35,117 bases of DNA from Coemansia sp. RSA 922 (lineage: Eukaryota; Kickxellomycota; Kickxellomycetes; Kickxellales; Kickxellaceae): positions 1-35,117 of the forward strand of contig JANBQS010000109.1 of the NCBI GenBank assembly GCA_027577415.1, read 5' to 3'. A program made the translations under genes and the position numbers. Within the stretch, counting starts at the first letter, position 1, and each line of letters starts with the position of its first letter. The notes beneath the pieces are model-generated. The model was not told the DNA's origin. It saw only the letters and a program-made list of their open reading frames with translations, and did no database searches. Shown here piece by piece: positions 28,939 to 35,117 of this stretch.

Positions 28939-29478
28939 ATGTATGGCAACGACACTTTCCGCACCTCATCGGGTCCACTGTACCCATCCGCGTCATCTCC
29001 TCTTTTGCTATACGCATTGCGCTCACCGCTTTTACCCTCGCCTTTTTTGATTGCACCCAGTGCAACCATGTTGTTGAGCCAGACCAACAATGCTGGCCCA
29101 GCAGATGTCAGTAGGCCCACCTCATCCAAGAAGCGTACCCGTGTGGGTGATGGGCAGCCAGGCAAGCATAGAAAGCAAACTGTGAAGGTAGAGGGCGCCA
29201 AAAATATGTGCCCATACCCTTGTTGCAAGCGATTTTTTTCAAGAAAATTCAACCTGGGTACGCACATGATGACCCACACAGACGAAAAGCCCTACGTGTG
29301 TGGCTTTTGTGGCAATAAATTCAGCCGCAAACACGATTTAAAGCGGCATACTATGATCCACACAGGAGAGCAGCGCCAGCAGTGCCTCGACTGCTTGCGA
29401 ACCTTTGTCCGAGCCGATAAGCTTGTCTGCCACAAGATTAAGTGCAAAGCCACGCAGCCCCTAACGCAGGGTTACTAA
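28939..29478 (+). CDS. Short three-zinc-finger protein, Crz1-like finger module
   Basis: A 179-residue protein from the first ATG at 28939; an alternative ATG at 29068 gives 136 residues and has a reasonable context. The N-terminal part is Ser/Pro/Leu-rich and the middle is basic (SSKKRTR, GKHRKQ), fitting nuclear localisation. Three consecutive fingers follow. Finger 1 is C-X4-C-X12-H-X3-H (CPYPCCKRFFSRKFNLGTH), finger 2 a standard C2H2 (CGFCGNKFSRKHDLKRH), and finger 3 C-X2-C-X12-H-X3-C (CLDCLRTFVRADKL then CHKIKC). The phrases NLGTH, THTDEKP and FVRAD recall the DNA-binding region of calcineurin-responsive Crz1/Prz1 factors. Those are much longer and carry calcineurin docking motifs not seen here. 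It is a probable DNA-binding regulator; orthology to Crz1 is not claimed. Confidence 0.8.
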   Translation: MYGNDTFRTSSGPLYPSASSPLLLYALRSPLLPSPFLIAPSATMLLSQTNNAGPADVSRPTSSKKRTRVGDGQPGKHRKQTVKVEGAKNMCPYPCCKRFFSRKFNLGTHMMTHTDEKPYVCGFCGNKFSRKHDLKRHTMIHTGEQRQQCLDCLRTFVRADKLVCHKIKCKATQPLTQGY

Positions 29479-29538
29479 TATGTTTGAAATTTTGATTATA
29501 TAATAATGAATTTGAAAACAACATAATTTTTGCATTAA

Positions 29539-29800
29539 ATGGCTGGTGATTCTTTACACAGACATGTTTCTAGTGCCGCCACCAACCACAACAAAAATGT
29601 TTCACTCATTGGACTTGATTTAACCAGAACTGATGTTACCAGGACAGCAAGTGTGGATGTCTTGGATATCGAGGCCATTGCCACCAAGGTCTACAACACC
29701 TACTATTTGTCTATTTTTGGAAACACGCAGTGGAGGAGCTTCTACTTTTGCAAAGAATATCACTGCTAGGCTGGGTCAAGGAATTACGCAGAGGTTGTGA
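29539..29800 (+). pseudogene. Possible gene remnant in two adjacent frames
   Basis: An ATG at 29539 opens 76 codons ending at 29769, with a protein-like stretch VDVLDIEAIATKVYNTYYLS. From about 29715 the reading that looks protein-like switches to the next frame (ETRSGGASTFAKNITARLG) and ends at TGA 29798-29800. The pattern fits a short coding end with a one-base shift. I recognise no family, and chance is a real alternative. Confidence 0.25.
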
Positions 29801-29882
29801 ACTGTGGAGATTGGCAAACGGCAGCCTAAACGAGTGGTATGTTGATGCTTGCACTATGTGCAGATGCTATGTCATTGACACT

Positions 29883-30071
29883 TGTTTGCGGTTAGGTATA
29901 TGAGCGAATATAATAGGAGAAGCGAATAAAAGGTATAGGAAATAAGTCGATGTGAGCAATAGTGAACTAAGGAATCTCGACCCCCATCCTGTAGAGGAGC
30001 AGGCCATATTTACTGGCCTCCCCAATGATTGCCGCAGCCAGCCTTGGCTGCCGTCCATCACGTCCTAGCAC
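29883..30071 (-). repeat. Dispersed repeat, copy A (minus strand)
   Basis: On the minus strand, 30071-29967 is an open 34-codon frame ending in TAG. It contains LGRDGRQPRLAAAI and KYGLLL and aligns without gaps to copies B (33106-33002) and C (7385-7489). About 85 nt of 3' flank is also shared with copy B, including the phrase TATTATATTCGCTC. Just upstream, TTGTGCTAG could act as a splice acceptor, so this could be a last exon, but no upstream exon was found. Confidence 0.7.
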
Positions 30072-30460
30072 AATCCCAATTTTAAAAAAAGAAAATCTAA
30101 AGAAAAGTAAGAAAGCACCATGTTGGATCTCTTTTTTTTTTGACAAAAATGGGAAGTTTGCCTCCCCCTCTTTCGACAAACTGAAAAAAAGAACAAATTG
30201 TGAAAGCTTTTGTCAGCACAAAAAAGCAGAAGAATCTATTTTTGTACTTTTTTCTCCCCAACCGAAAGCATACAAAGCACACGTGCAGTTTTTCAAAGAA
30301 AGTCGACGAACACGGATGCGAAACAGAGCTCGAGCGCGCCTTTTCTGCTTCAACAAAGGCAAGCACTTCCTTTGGGACGCTTTTTTCCAAAAGAAAATTG
30401 CACAATGTATGACGTGGTTTTTGCTTATTAGAGACAACCAAAGGAAGCAATAATCATTAG

Positions 30461-30504
30461 TACGTCATTTTTTTTATTGTTTTATGACGTATTTGACACG
30501 TGTC
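30461..30504 (+). promoter_or_regulatory. Cluster of CRE-type and E-box palindromes
   Basis: TACGTCA (30461-30467) and ATGACGT (30484-30490) are oppositely oriented CRE/ATF-type sites. GACACGTGTC (30495-30504) is a perfect 10-bp palindrome centred on the CACGTG E-box. They sit about 105-150 nt upstream of the TATA box of the 30723 gene. bZIP (ATF/CREB) and bHLH factors bind such sites in fungi; regulation here is inferred. Confidence 0.5.
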
Positions 30505-30610
30505 CCTTTGCAACAAAAAAGATAGGCTAGCTATCAATCAACGGGCTAAGACTGTATTTTCGTAAGCAAGAGCGAGAAAATAATTCCTTCCGTCAACGGG
30601 GCTGCCCGAC

Positions 30611-30620
30611 TATAAAAATA
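30611..30620 (+). promoter_or_regulatory. TATA box of the 30723 gene
   Basis: TATAAAAATA lies 112 nt before the start codon. The surroundings (GGGCTGCCCGAC before it, CTCTATCTCATTCC after it) recur around the TATA box of the paralogue at 32301, which supports a real, duplicated promoter. Confidence 0.7.
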
Positions 30621-30722
30621 CGAGCCCACCGGAGACGGGAATAATTTTTTGTTTCTCTATCTCATTCCCAATAAAATATTTTGCTTTCATAATTTATTAG
30701 ACAACGTATCTAAACACCATCC

Positions 30723-31049
30723 ATGACTGAGACGTCGCACAAGATTCAAGTTGTTGTGGTTGACAAAGGTGGAAGAGAGAGGCGAAACAGTTACGTCTAT
30801 GTTAGCCCAACAAAATGCAGAGAAGAGCATTTGATAAAAACGGTTAATGACGTGATTACAGCCTGCAAATGGAATGTTAAAGGCCCTGTAGCCAAGGTTC
30901 ACTATAATATGGAGCAGTGTATAAAAGGGGAGAAGCCAATTGAAACAGACTTTGAGGAAGCTAATGCACCGGTACTCCCAGGCTACTCGACAAGACGTGG
31001 TTTATATGCACTGGTTGAGTGGAATGAAACCAATCCCAACAGCCTTTAA
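30723..31049 (+). CDS. Small protein of a lineage-specific family, member 1
   Basis: A 108-residue protein I cannot name. It has no signal peptide or membrane segment. The order of predicted elements (strand KIQVVVVD, strand SYVYV, helix EEHLIKTVNDVITA, strand AKVHYN, a CIKGEKPI turn, final strand GLYALVEW) is compatible with a small beta-grasp-like domain; this is inference. It is clearly related to the protein at 32301: both have a VYV strand, a VH(Y/F) strand, the motif CIKG-x2-PI and a hydrophobic last strand. The start is the ATG 112 nt after a TATA box; the promoter is duplicated with the gene. A second, diverged copy of its C-terminal coding segment lies just after its stop. Confidence 0.65.
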   Translation: MTETSHKIQVVVVDKGGRERRNSYVYVSPTKCREEHLIKTVNDVITACKWNVKGPVAKVHYNMEQCIKGEKPIETDFEEANAPVLPGYSTRRGLYALVEWNETNPNSL

Positions 31050-31128
31050 GGCAGCCAAGGCATAGATGCTCCAGGGCCATAGAACAAGACATGGCATATA
31101 TGCCCTGGTGGAAGAAATTAAGGACTAG
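31043..31128 (+). pseudogene. Tandem duplicate of the 3' end of the 30723 gene
   Basis: After the stop at 31047-31049, the sequence repeats the end of the gene about 93 nt downstream. The reading GHRTRHGIYALVE matches GYSTRRGLYALVE at the end of the intact protein, and then ends in TAG at 31126-31128. The upstream match (TTTAAGGCAGCCAAGGC against TTTGAGGAAGCTAATGC) starts next to the stop. It is out of phase with the gene and has no start of its own beyond an ATG at 31066. Confidence 0.6.
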
Positions 31129-32300
31129 TAGATACATTCAAGAACCTATCTTATTGTGTGAAAACAACTACAATTAGAATTGTAAAGGTGCCTATCAGCA
31201 GTTATCCTACTGGTCGACTACGCAAGCCAGAGAAATTTCTACTTGCCACTACTTTTTATAGTTAGTTGCAACCAGAACCAGACACATTTCTTGCCCCCCA
31301 GGTTCTCATAAAGTATCTGTTTTATATTACCTTACTTTATTTGACTAGACTTATTTGAATTAGTAGTCTTATAAGGATACAATAGAGCACATGTTGACAG
31401 CCACATCTTAGTTAAGCCATGAAAGAGCAAGCAAGCACTGGCTGGTTGGCAAATAGAAAAAGGTCAGTCAACATTAGCACATGCACTAACTAATACCCCA
31501 TCCCTCACAATGTGCACCTCCTCTTTACCCTAGATTATTGTTCAACGCGGGCGAATGTTCTCTTTGTGCATACCCACATCGGCTAATGTTGGTGAGCAAA
31601 AAAGGTTTCCAGAAATAGCACCATACTGGCTCATCGGCCTTCGCAGATTTCGGCGGCTAGTCGGCATGGTTGTGTCAAGCCAAACACGTGGGCTTTCCAC
31701 GATGCTCTTTTGTGTCCGTTTTGCCTTATTCCAACTGCCGGTAAGGGGTTCGAGAAACGACGGGAAGCGCATGTGGAATTTGACAGAAAGCTAGGGTAGC
31801 CCCTTTTACATGCCATCAGAAAAGAACGAAAAAAATGCAAAATTCATTGTCAGAAAAAATGCTGAAGAACAGCAATAAGAGTAATTTCTATTTTGTACTC
31901 TTTCCCCAACAAAAAAAACACAGAAGGCACAATTTTCAAAGCAAGTCGACGAGCAAGGAAAAAGAAGGGCTCAAGTGAGCATTTCGGATTCAACAGCCAA
32001 GGCTAGCACTTTTCTTTGGGGACCATGTTCAAAGGATAATTGTACAATGTCTAATGCAATTATTTGCCTTTAAAAGAAGCCTGTAAAAAGGACCTTCTGG
32101 TTCTGAACATGCCACCATCTATTTTTTTACTGCAGAAATCGGTGTGTTTTGCCAACAAACAAATGAGCTGTTTGCTAGCTCTCAGTCAATGGGGGCAACT
32201 GGGCTATAAAAAGGCAGCGAGTTGGAGGAATGGACATGCGCTACTCTATCTCATTCCAACTATTCATTTTTGGCTAGCATAGAATCCTTGAAAACTTACC
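31129..32300. other. Intergenic region within the duplicated block
   Basis: No gene is supported. The left part is the 3' flank of duplication copy X. From about 31815 the sequence matches the upstream part of copy X. Between about 31440 and 31815 I find no match elsewhere; frames of 60-80 codons on both strands there have no recognisable domain. Confidence 0.45.
32205..32213 (+). promoter_or_regulatory. TATA box of the 32301 gene
   Basis: TATAAAAAG lies 96 nt before the start codon, preceded by GGGGGCAACTGGGC and followed by a leader containing CTCTATCTCATTCC, as in the paralogue upstream. Confidence 0.65.
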
Positions 32301-32633
32301 ATGTCATTGCCTTTACCACCAAAAGAAAAAAGAGTCCCTGGTGTAGTATACAATGTCAAGGTTAGATGCTGCTTTGTTAGTGCCTCACTGAATAGGCAAA
32401 TTGAGGGCATAGTATATGTCCAAGAGGGTGGTCAAACTGTCGCTAAGTTCATAGAAAAGGCTAAGAGCACAAGTAAAGGTGGTTTGTGGAATTTGTTTGA
32501 TACAGTTAAAAGCGTTCACTTTACAGAGGATGATTGTATTAAGGGAAACAATCCCATCTCAGGGAGTGTCATCCCTGATCAAGCTGTAGAGATTAATGGG
32601 GGTTTACCTGTTATTTACTTGCTGGTCGCGTAG
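32301..32633 (+). CDS. Small protein of a lineage-specific family, member 2
   Basis: A 110-residue paralogue of the protein at 30723, of unknown function. Shared elements are an early strand (YNVKVRCCFV), IVYVQ, a helix with FIEKAK, SVHFTEDDCIKGNNPI and a final strand VIYLLVA. The N-terminus is longer and contains PLPPKEKRVPG. The start ATG has ACC before it and follows a TATA box at a normal distance. Compared with member 1, the C-terminal tail after the last strand is missing. Sequence divergence within a maintained reading frame suggests both copies have been under selection, but this has not been measured. Confidence 0.65.
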   Translation: MSLPLPPKEKRVPGVVYNVKVRCCFVSASLNRQIEGIVYVQEGGQTVAKFIEKAKSTSKGGLWNLFDTVKSVHFTEDDCIKGNNPISGSVIPDQAVEINGGLPVIYLLVA

Positions 32634-33273
32634 CAAGTCTAGTCTTGAAAATCAAACCAGGGTGTTGTACTGCCATAGCTGGTTGCATTACATATGTCAC
32701 ACATAAAACATACATCTGTCTTTCCTTTGGTCTTGCATCACCTGCTATAGTCGCACAAGGGTTTCGGACGTGGTTCCCTTGGCTCATTGTTACCAAAAGT
32801 AGCCGTTCTACAGCTCACTACTCTATTAGACTAGGTATTTTAGCATTAGCAGTTTGAAATAGACACAATATAGTACACGTTCACATTAGCAACCTCCATT
32901 AATCCGTAGAAGCTGTTTGTGAGTAGGTATAGGAGCGAATATAATAGGAGAAGTAAGCGAATGAAAGGTATAGTAAATACGCGGATGTGAGTAATAGCGA
33001 ACTAAGGAACCTCGACTCCTATCTTACGGAGAAGCAGGCCATGTTTACTGGCCAACTCAGTGATCGCCACGGCCAGCTTTGGCTGCAGCTCAGCGCGCCC
33101 CAACAAAGTCCAAGCTGGTGATCGCCGCCGTAATCATCAATAATCTAATCACCTATTTTTAATGGCTTGGGCGAATGTTGCTGGAAGGGGGTGTTCACGC
33201 TTGTAGCCTTTGCGCATTACTCGTTTTCCTTATCCCTGTCCTTGACCCAATTTCACATTTTCCTTAGTTTACA
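32634..33273. other. Intergenic region upstream of CDC73
   Basis: It contains the 3' flank of the 32301 gene, repeat copy B, and about 165 nt that must include the CDC73 promoter. I see no TATA box for CDC73 and no further gene. Confidence 0.45.
32914..33106 (-). repeat. Dispersed repeat, copy B (minus strand)
   Basis: On the minus strand 33106-33002 is an open 34-codon frame ending in TAG, containing LGRAELQPKLAVAI and KHGLLLRKIGVEVP. It is gap-free against copies A and C. About 85 nt of 3' flank is shared with copy A. Copies A and B lie in the same orientation about 3.0 kb apart and bracket the two small-protein genes. Confidence 0.7.
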
Positions 33274-34422
33274 ATGTCTCCTACTACGGCGGATCCCTTG
33301 AATTTGCTCCGGCAATATACAATCCAGAGCAAGAAAGTAGAATTACTCGACCAGAATGGCAACCCCACTCCAGACCTGCAATCCGCGGCCACCATACGTT
33401 TCGGCGAAGAGGCATCTTTTGCACGCGACACGCCTACCAGTTTCCTGCGTAGCAACAGTGACTCTGACCAGTACACGCTCTCTGCGCTCCTACACTTCCT
33501 GGACCACCGGGACCAGACCTTTTACGAGTACATGAAGATGACCAATACCCTGGGTCTACAGACAATATCTTTTGGCGACAGAGCACAGGTTCTCGGCTAT
33601 TTGACGGGCAAAACTCCAGAGATAACGCCAGCCGTTGTTGAGAAACAGGACGGTGGAGATGCGAAGCGGGCAAAGACGCGTGCTGCGCCTGATGTGTCTA
33701 CCGCCAATGACATTGCTCGCGATATTATGCGTCGCGAGCGGGTTCTGATTACTTCGTCTTCGGTTCTCAGTAGCGGTAAGAGTTTTGCTCGTGTGCCAGA
33801 CCTAGCCAAAGCCCTGTTCCCCGCCAAGCCTGGAGCTGTTGCCAAAGGTGCCATGTCGGGAAAACCCACTGCTGCAGGTACTCCAGCCAGCGGACAGGCA
33901 GCCCGCCGTCCTGCGCACCACCGGAAGCGGCGCAACCCGATCATTGTCGTTCCTGCGGCTACCACGTCGATGCTTACCATGTACAATATCAAGTCTCTGC
34001 TGCAGGACCACCAGTTTGTCGACTGCCGCGCCGATATGGATAAGGCTGGTCCCAAACCGCACGAAGTCTTTGTTGAGCACACGATGTCCTACAGTGGCCA
34101 GACGGTTAAATTCCGGGCTGTCGACTCTGTCCAGGATTTTACCGAGGCTGATTGGGAGGCACTCGTGTGTGTGTTTACACAGGGCGCTGCCTGGCAGTTC
34201 AAGAATTGGATTTGGAAGAGTCCCGAAGAGGTGTTTCAAAATTGCTTGGGATTTTACCCGAAATACCAAGACGAACGGCCCAAGGATACGGTTACTTCGT
34301 GGGCCGTCTCGTTGCTGAATATTGAAAGATCAAAGAGACATATGGATCGCGCTACTGTCGTTGGCTTGTGGAATAGCTTGGAACAGTTTGTGGCCCGCAA
34401 CAAACCAGATCTCCTTGGGTAA
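33274..34422 (+). CDS. CDC73: Cdc73/parafibromin, Paf1-complex subunit
   Basis: A single-exon protein of 382 residues; yeast Cdc73 has 393 and human parafibromin 531. Known role: a subunit of the Paf1 complex, which travels with RNA polymerase II and supports elongation and co-transcriptional histone modification in the nucleus. The N-terminal domain is recognisable from DPLNLLRQYTIQ, a YTLSALLHFL segment and QVLGYLTGK near residue 110. A basic, alanine-rich linker follows (about 185-220). The conserved C-terminal Ras-like fold spans about 220-382: NPIIVVPAATTSMLTMYNIK, AVDSVQDFTEADWE, then WQFKNWIWKSPEEVF and GFYPKY. The start ATG begins the conserved N-terminus. The stop is only 66 nt from that of the converging gene. 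No key segment is missing. Confidence 0.97.
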   Translation: MSPTTADPLNLLRQYTIQSKKVELLDQNGNPTPDLQSAATIRFGEEASFARDTPTSFLRSNSDSDQYTLSALLHFLDHRDQTFYEYMKMTNTLGLQTISFGDRAQVLGYLTGKTPEITPAVVEKQDGGDAKRAKTRAAPDVSTANDIARDIMRRERVLITSSSVLSSGKSFARVPDLAKALFPAKPGAVAKGAMSGKPTAAGTPASGQAARRPAHHRKRRNPIIVVPAATTSMLTMYNIKSLLQDHQFVDCRADMDKAGPKPHEVFVEHTMSYSGQTVKFRAVDSVQDFTEADWEALVCVFTQGAAWQFKNWIWKSPEEVFQNCLGFYPKYQDERPKDTVTSWAVSLLNIERSKRHMDRATVVGLWNSLEQFVARNKPDLLG

Positions 34423-34488
34423 AATCTGTTATTTATTTATTATATTGTTGTGACTATATTGAGAATAAAAATGTTGGTGCATAGTTAT

Positions 34489-35117
34489 CTAGCCTAGAGG
34501 ATTGGCGCTAGTGAGCGTCAGCGCGTCTACGCCAGCAGTGGATGCGATCTGGGATACACGCGAGCCCACTAGGGCACTGAAGCGGAACGCCGTAGGATCA
34601 TTGATACCGCCGTTCTGAGCGTTGACCAGCGTGGAGTAGAACTGGCCCGTGATACCCACGAGCACGGCGACAGGAGTAGCGCCCTGGACGCTGAAGCCAA
34701 TAATCGGGTCACCGCCCAAATAATCACTGGTAATGAACTGGCCCTGAACGGGCTGCGTGCAAATAAACTTATCCTGGGCAAACTGTGGCTTCATAGTCTC
34801 GCACTGCTGCTGGTTGCCCTGCGTCAGAGCCAAAAATGGACTACCGTAGGGATTCGAGGTATTATACGTATTAAGCATGGCTGTCGGTGGAACCTGCGCA
34901 GTGTTCATCAGAATGGGCTTGATGGTGTCGCTCAGTACCAGGGGCGTGGTTAGCGTGATGGTGGCTAGGTTGGCACACTGGTCAATGTCGACGGATTTGA
35001 CTGCCGAGGGCTGTACTGCGCTGGCGGTTAGGTTCTGAGAGAACCGAGAGTCGCCCGAGGTGACTACTACCCATTGGCCGGGACCGAATGCTAGGTTTGG
35101 GTATTTGTCGAGTGCGC
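34489..35117 (-). CDS. Trypsin-fold (S1-like) protein, C-terminal part, probably inactive
   Basis: The frame is open from the window edge to a stop at 34489, giving 208 visible residues of a gene that begins outside the window. The order matches the C-terminal two thirds of a chymotrypsin-fold protease: QWVVVTSGDSRFS, a segment like the region of the catalytic Asp (NLATITLTTPLVLSDTIKPI), a cysteine pair (QQQC and FIC) and a GGD-P segment followed by AVLVGIT. In active enzymes the Asp region reads N-D-I-A-L and the serine motif is GDSGGP. Here the first lacks the Asp and the second lacks the Ser, so catalysis is unlikely. Such secreted trypsin-like proteins are expanded in some early-diverging fungi (recalled, not checked). 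The ATG at 34908 is internal, not the start. Confidence 0.7.
   Translation of the reverse strand, partial: ALDKYPNLAFGPGQWVVVTSGDSRFSQNLTASAVQPSAVKSVDIDQCANLATITLTTPLVLSDTIKPILMNTAQVPPTAMLNTYNTSNPYGSPFLALTQGNQQQCETMKPQFAQDKFICTQPVQGQFITSDYLGGDPIIGFSVQGATPVAVLVGITGQFYSTLVNAQNGGINDPTAFRFSALVGSRVSQIASTAGVDALTLTSANPLG

Larger units (their letters stand above)
30180..31410 (+). repeat. Duplicated small-protein gene unit, copy X
   Basis: This segment aligns in order with 31815-32895: an upstream stretch with TTTGTACTTTTTTC and AAGTCGACGA, then GCACAATGT, the TATA box, the leader with CTCTATCTCATTCC, the coding region, and about 90 nt downstream containing ACAATA-AGCACATGTT. Divergence is substantial, so the duplication is not recent. 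Boundaries are approximate. Confidence 0.6.
31815..32895 (+). repeat. Duplicated small-protein gene unit, copy Y
   Basis: Partner of 30180-31410, in the same orientation. The shared order is upstream A-rich stretch, AAGTCGACGAGCA, GTACAATGT, TATA box, leader CTCTATCTCATTCC, coding region and a short 3' flank. The CRE and E-box sites of copy X are not preserved here. Confidence 0.6.

Noticed and set aside
29967..30179. Phosphosugar-mutase-like reading of LGRDGR in repeat copy A
   Set aside because: The GRD motif is absent from copies B and C, and the rest does not match the family.
30097..30453. Overlapping Phe/Lys-rich frames on both strands
   Set aside because: They come from A- and T-runs in an intergenic region, and the duplicated copy downstream does not keep them open.

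Overview
The window reads as a compact fungal nuclear chromosome segment. It has no operons or ribosome binding sites. The two introns I can place are short (95 and 89 nt) with GT/AG ends. The conserved eukaryotic genes (KISH/Ksh1, a PGM2-class phosphomutase, midasin, Cdc73) are almost intron-free, including a 15.9-kb single-exon midasin. A lineage-specific set of F-box-like proteins and a divergent trypsin-like secreted protein point, as inference only, to an early-diverging zygomycete-grade fungus such as Kickxellomycotina (Coemansia/Linderina-like).

Layout. 1-1505 is AT-rich and nearly empty, with one possible 41-codon zinc-knuckle ORF. 1506-1816 (+) is KSH1, whose first exon is only the start codon. 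It converges on 1881-3832 (-), a two-exon phosphopentomutase/phosphoglucomutase gene. 4102-5187 (-) holds a small unknown protein and a decayed relative of it. 5570-11628 (+) carries three F-box-like genes; the third is broken by a frameshift. 11826-27734 (-) is midasin (MDN1/REA1), with six AAA+ Walker A motifs, a long acidic tract and a C-terminal MIDAS domain. After a 1.2-kb intergenic stretch comes a short three-finger zinc-finger protein (28939-29478). 29500-33110 is an accessory, duplicated block: two paralogous ~110-residue proteins, each under its own TATA box, inside a diverged ~1.1-1.2 kb duplication. It is bounded on both sides by copies of a dispersed repeat whose third copy lies at 7.4 kb. 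33274-34422 (+) is CDC73, and 34489-35117 (-) is the C-terminal part of a trypsin-fold protein that lacks the usual catalytic signatures.

The housekeeping genes serve general functions and are not obviously linked: Golgi secretion, pentose/hexose phosphate metabolism, 60S ribosome maturation and Paf1-complex transcription elongation. Two kinds of sequence are interleaved. Conserved genes are GC-rich in codon use. The F-box copies, the small proteins and the repeats are AT-richer, duplicated and partly decayed. The most unusual signal is the three-copy repeat, which preserves an indel-free 34-codon reading frame with the same stop position, next to the duplicated small-protein genes.
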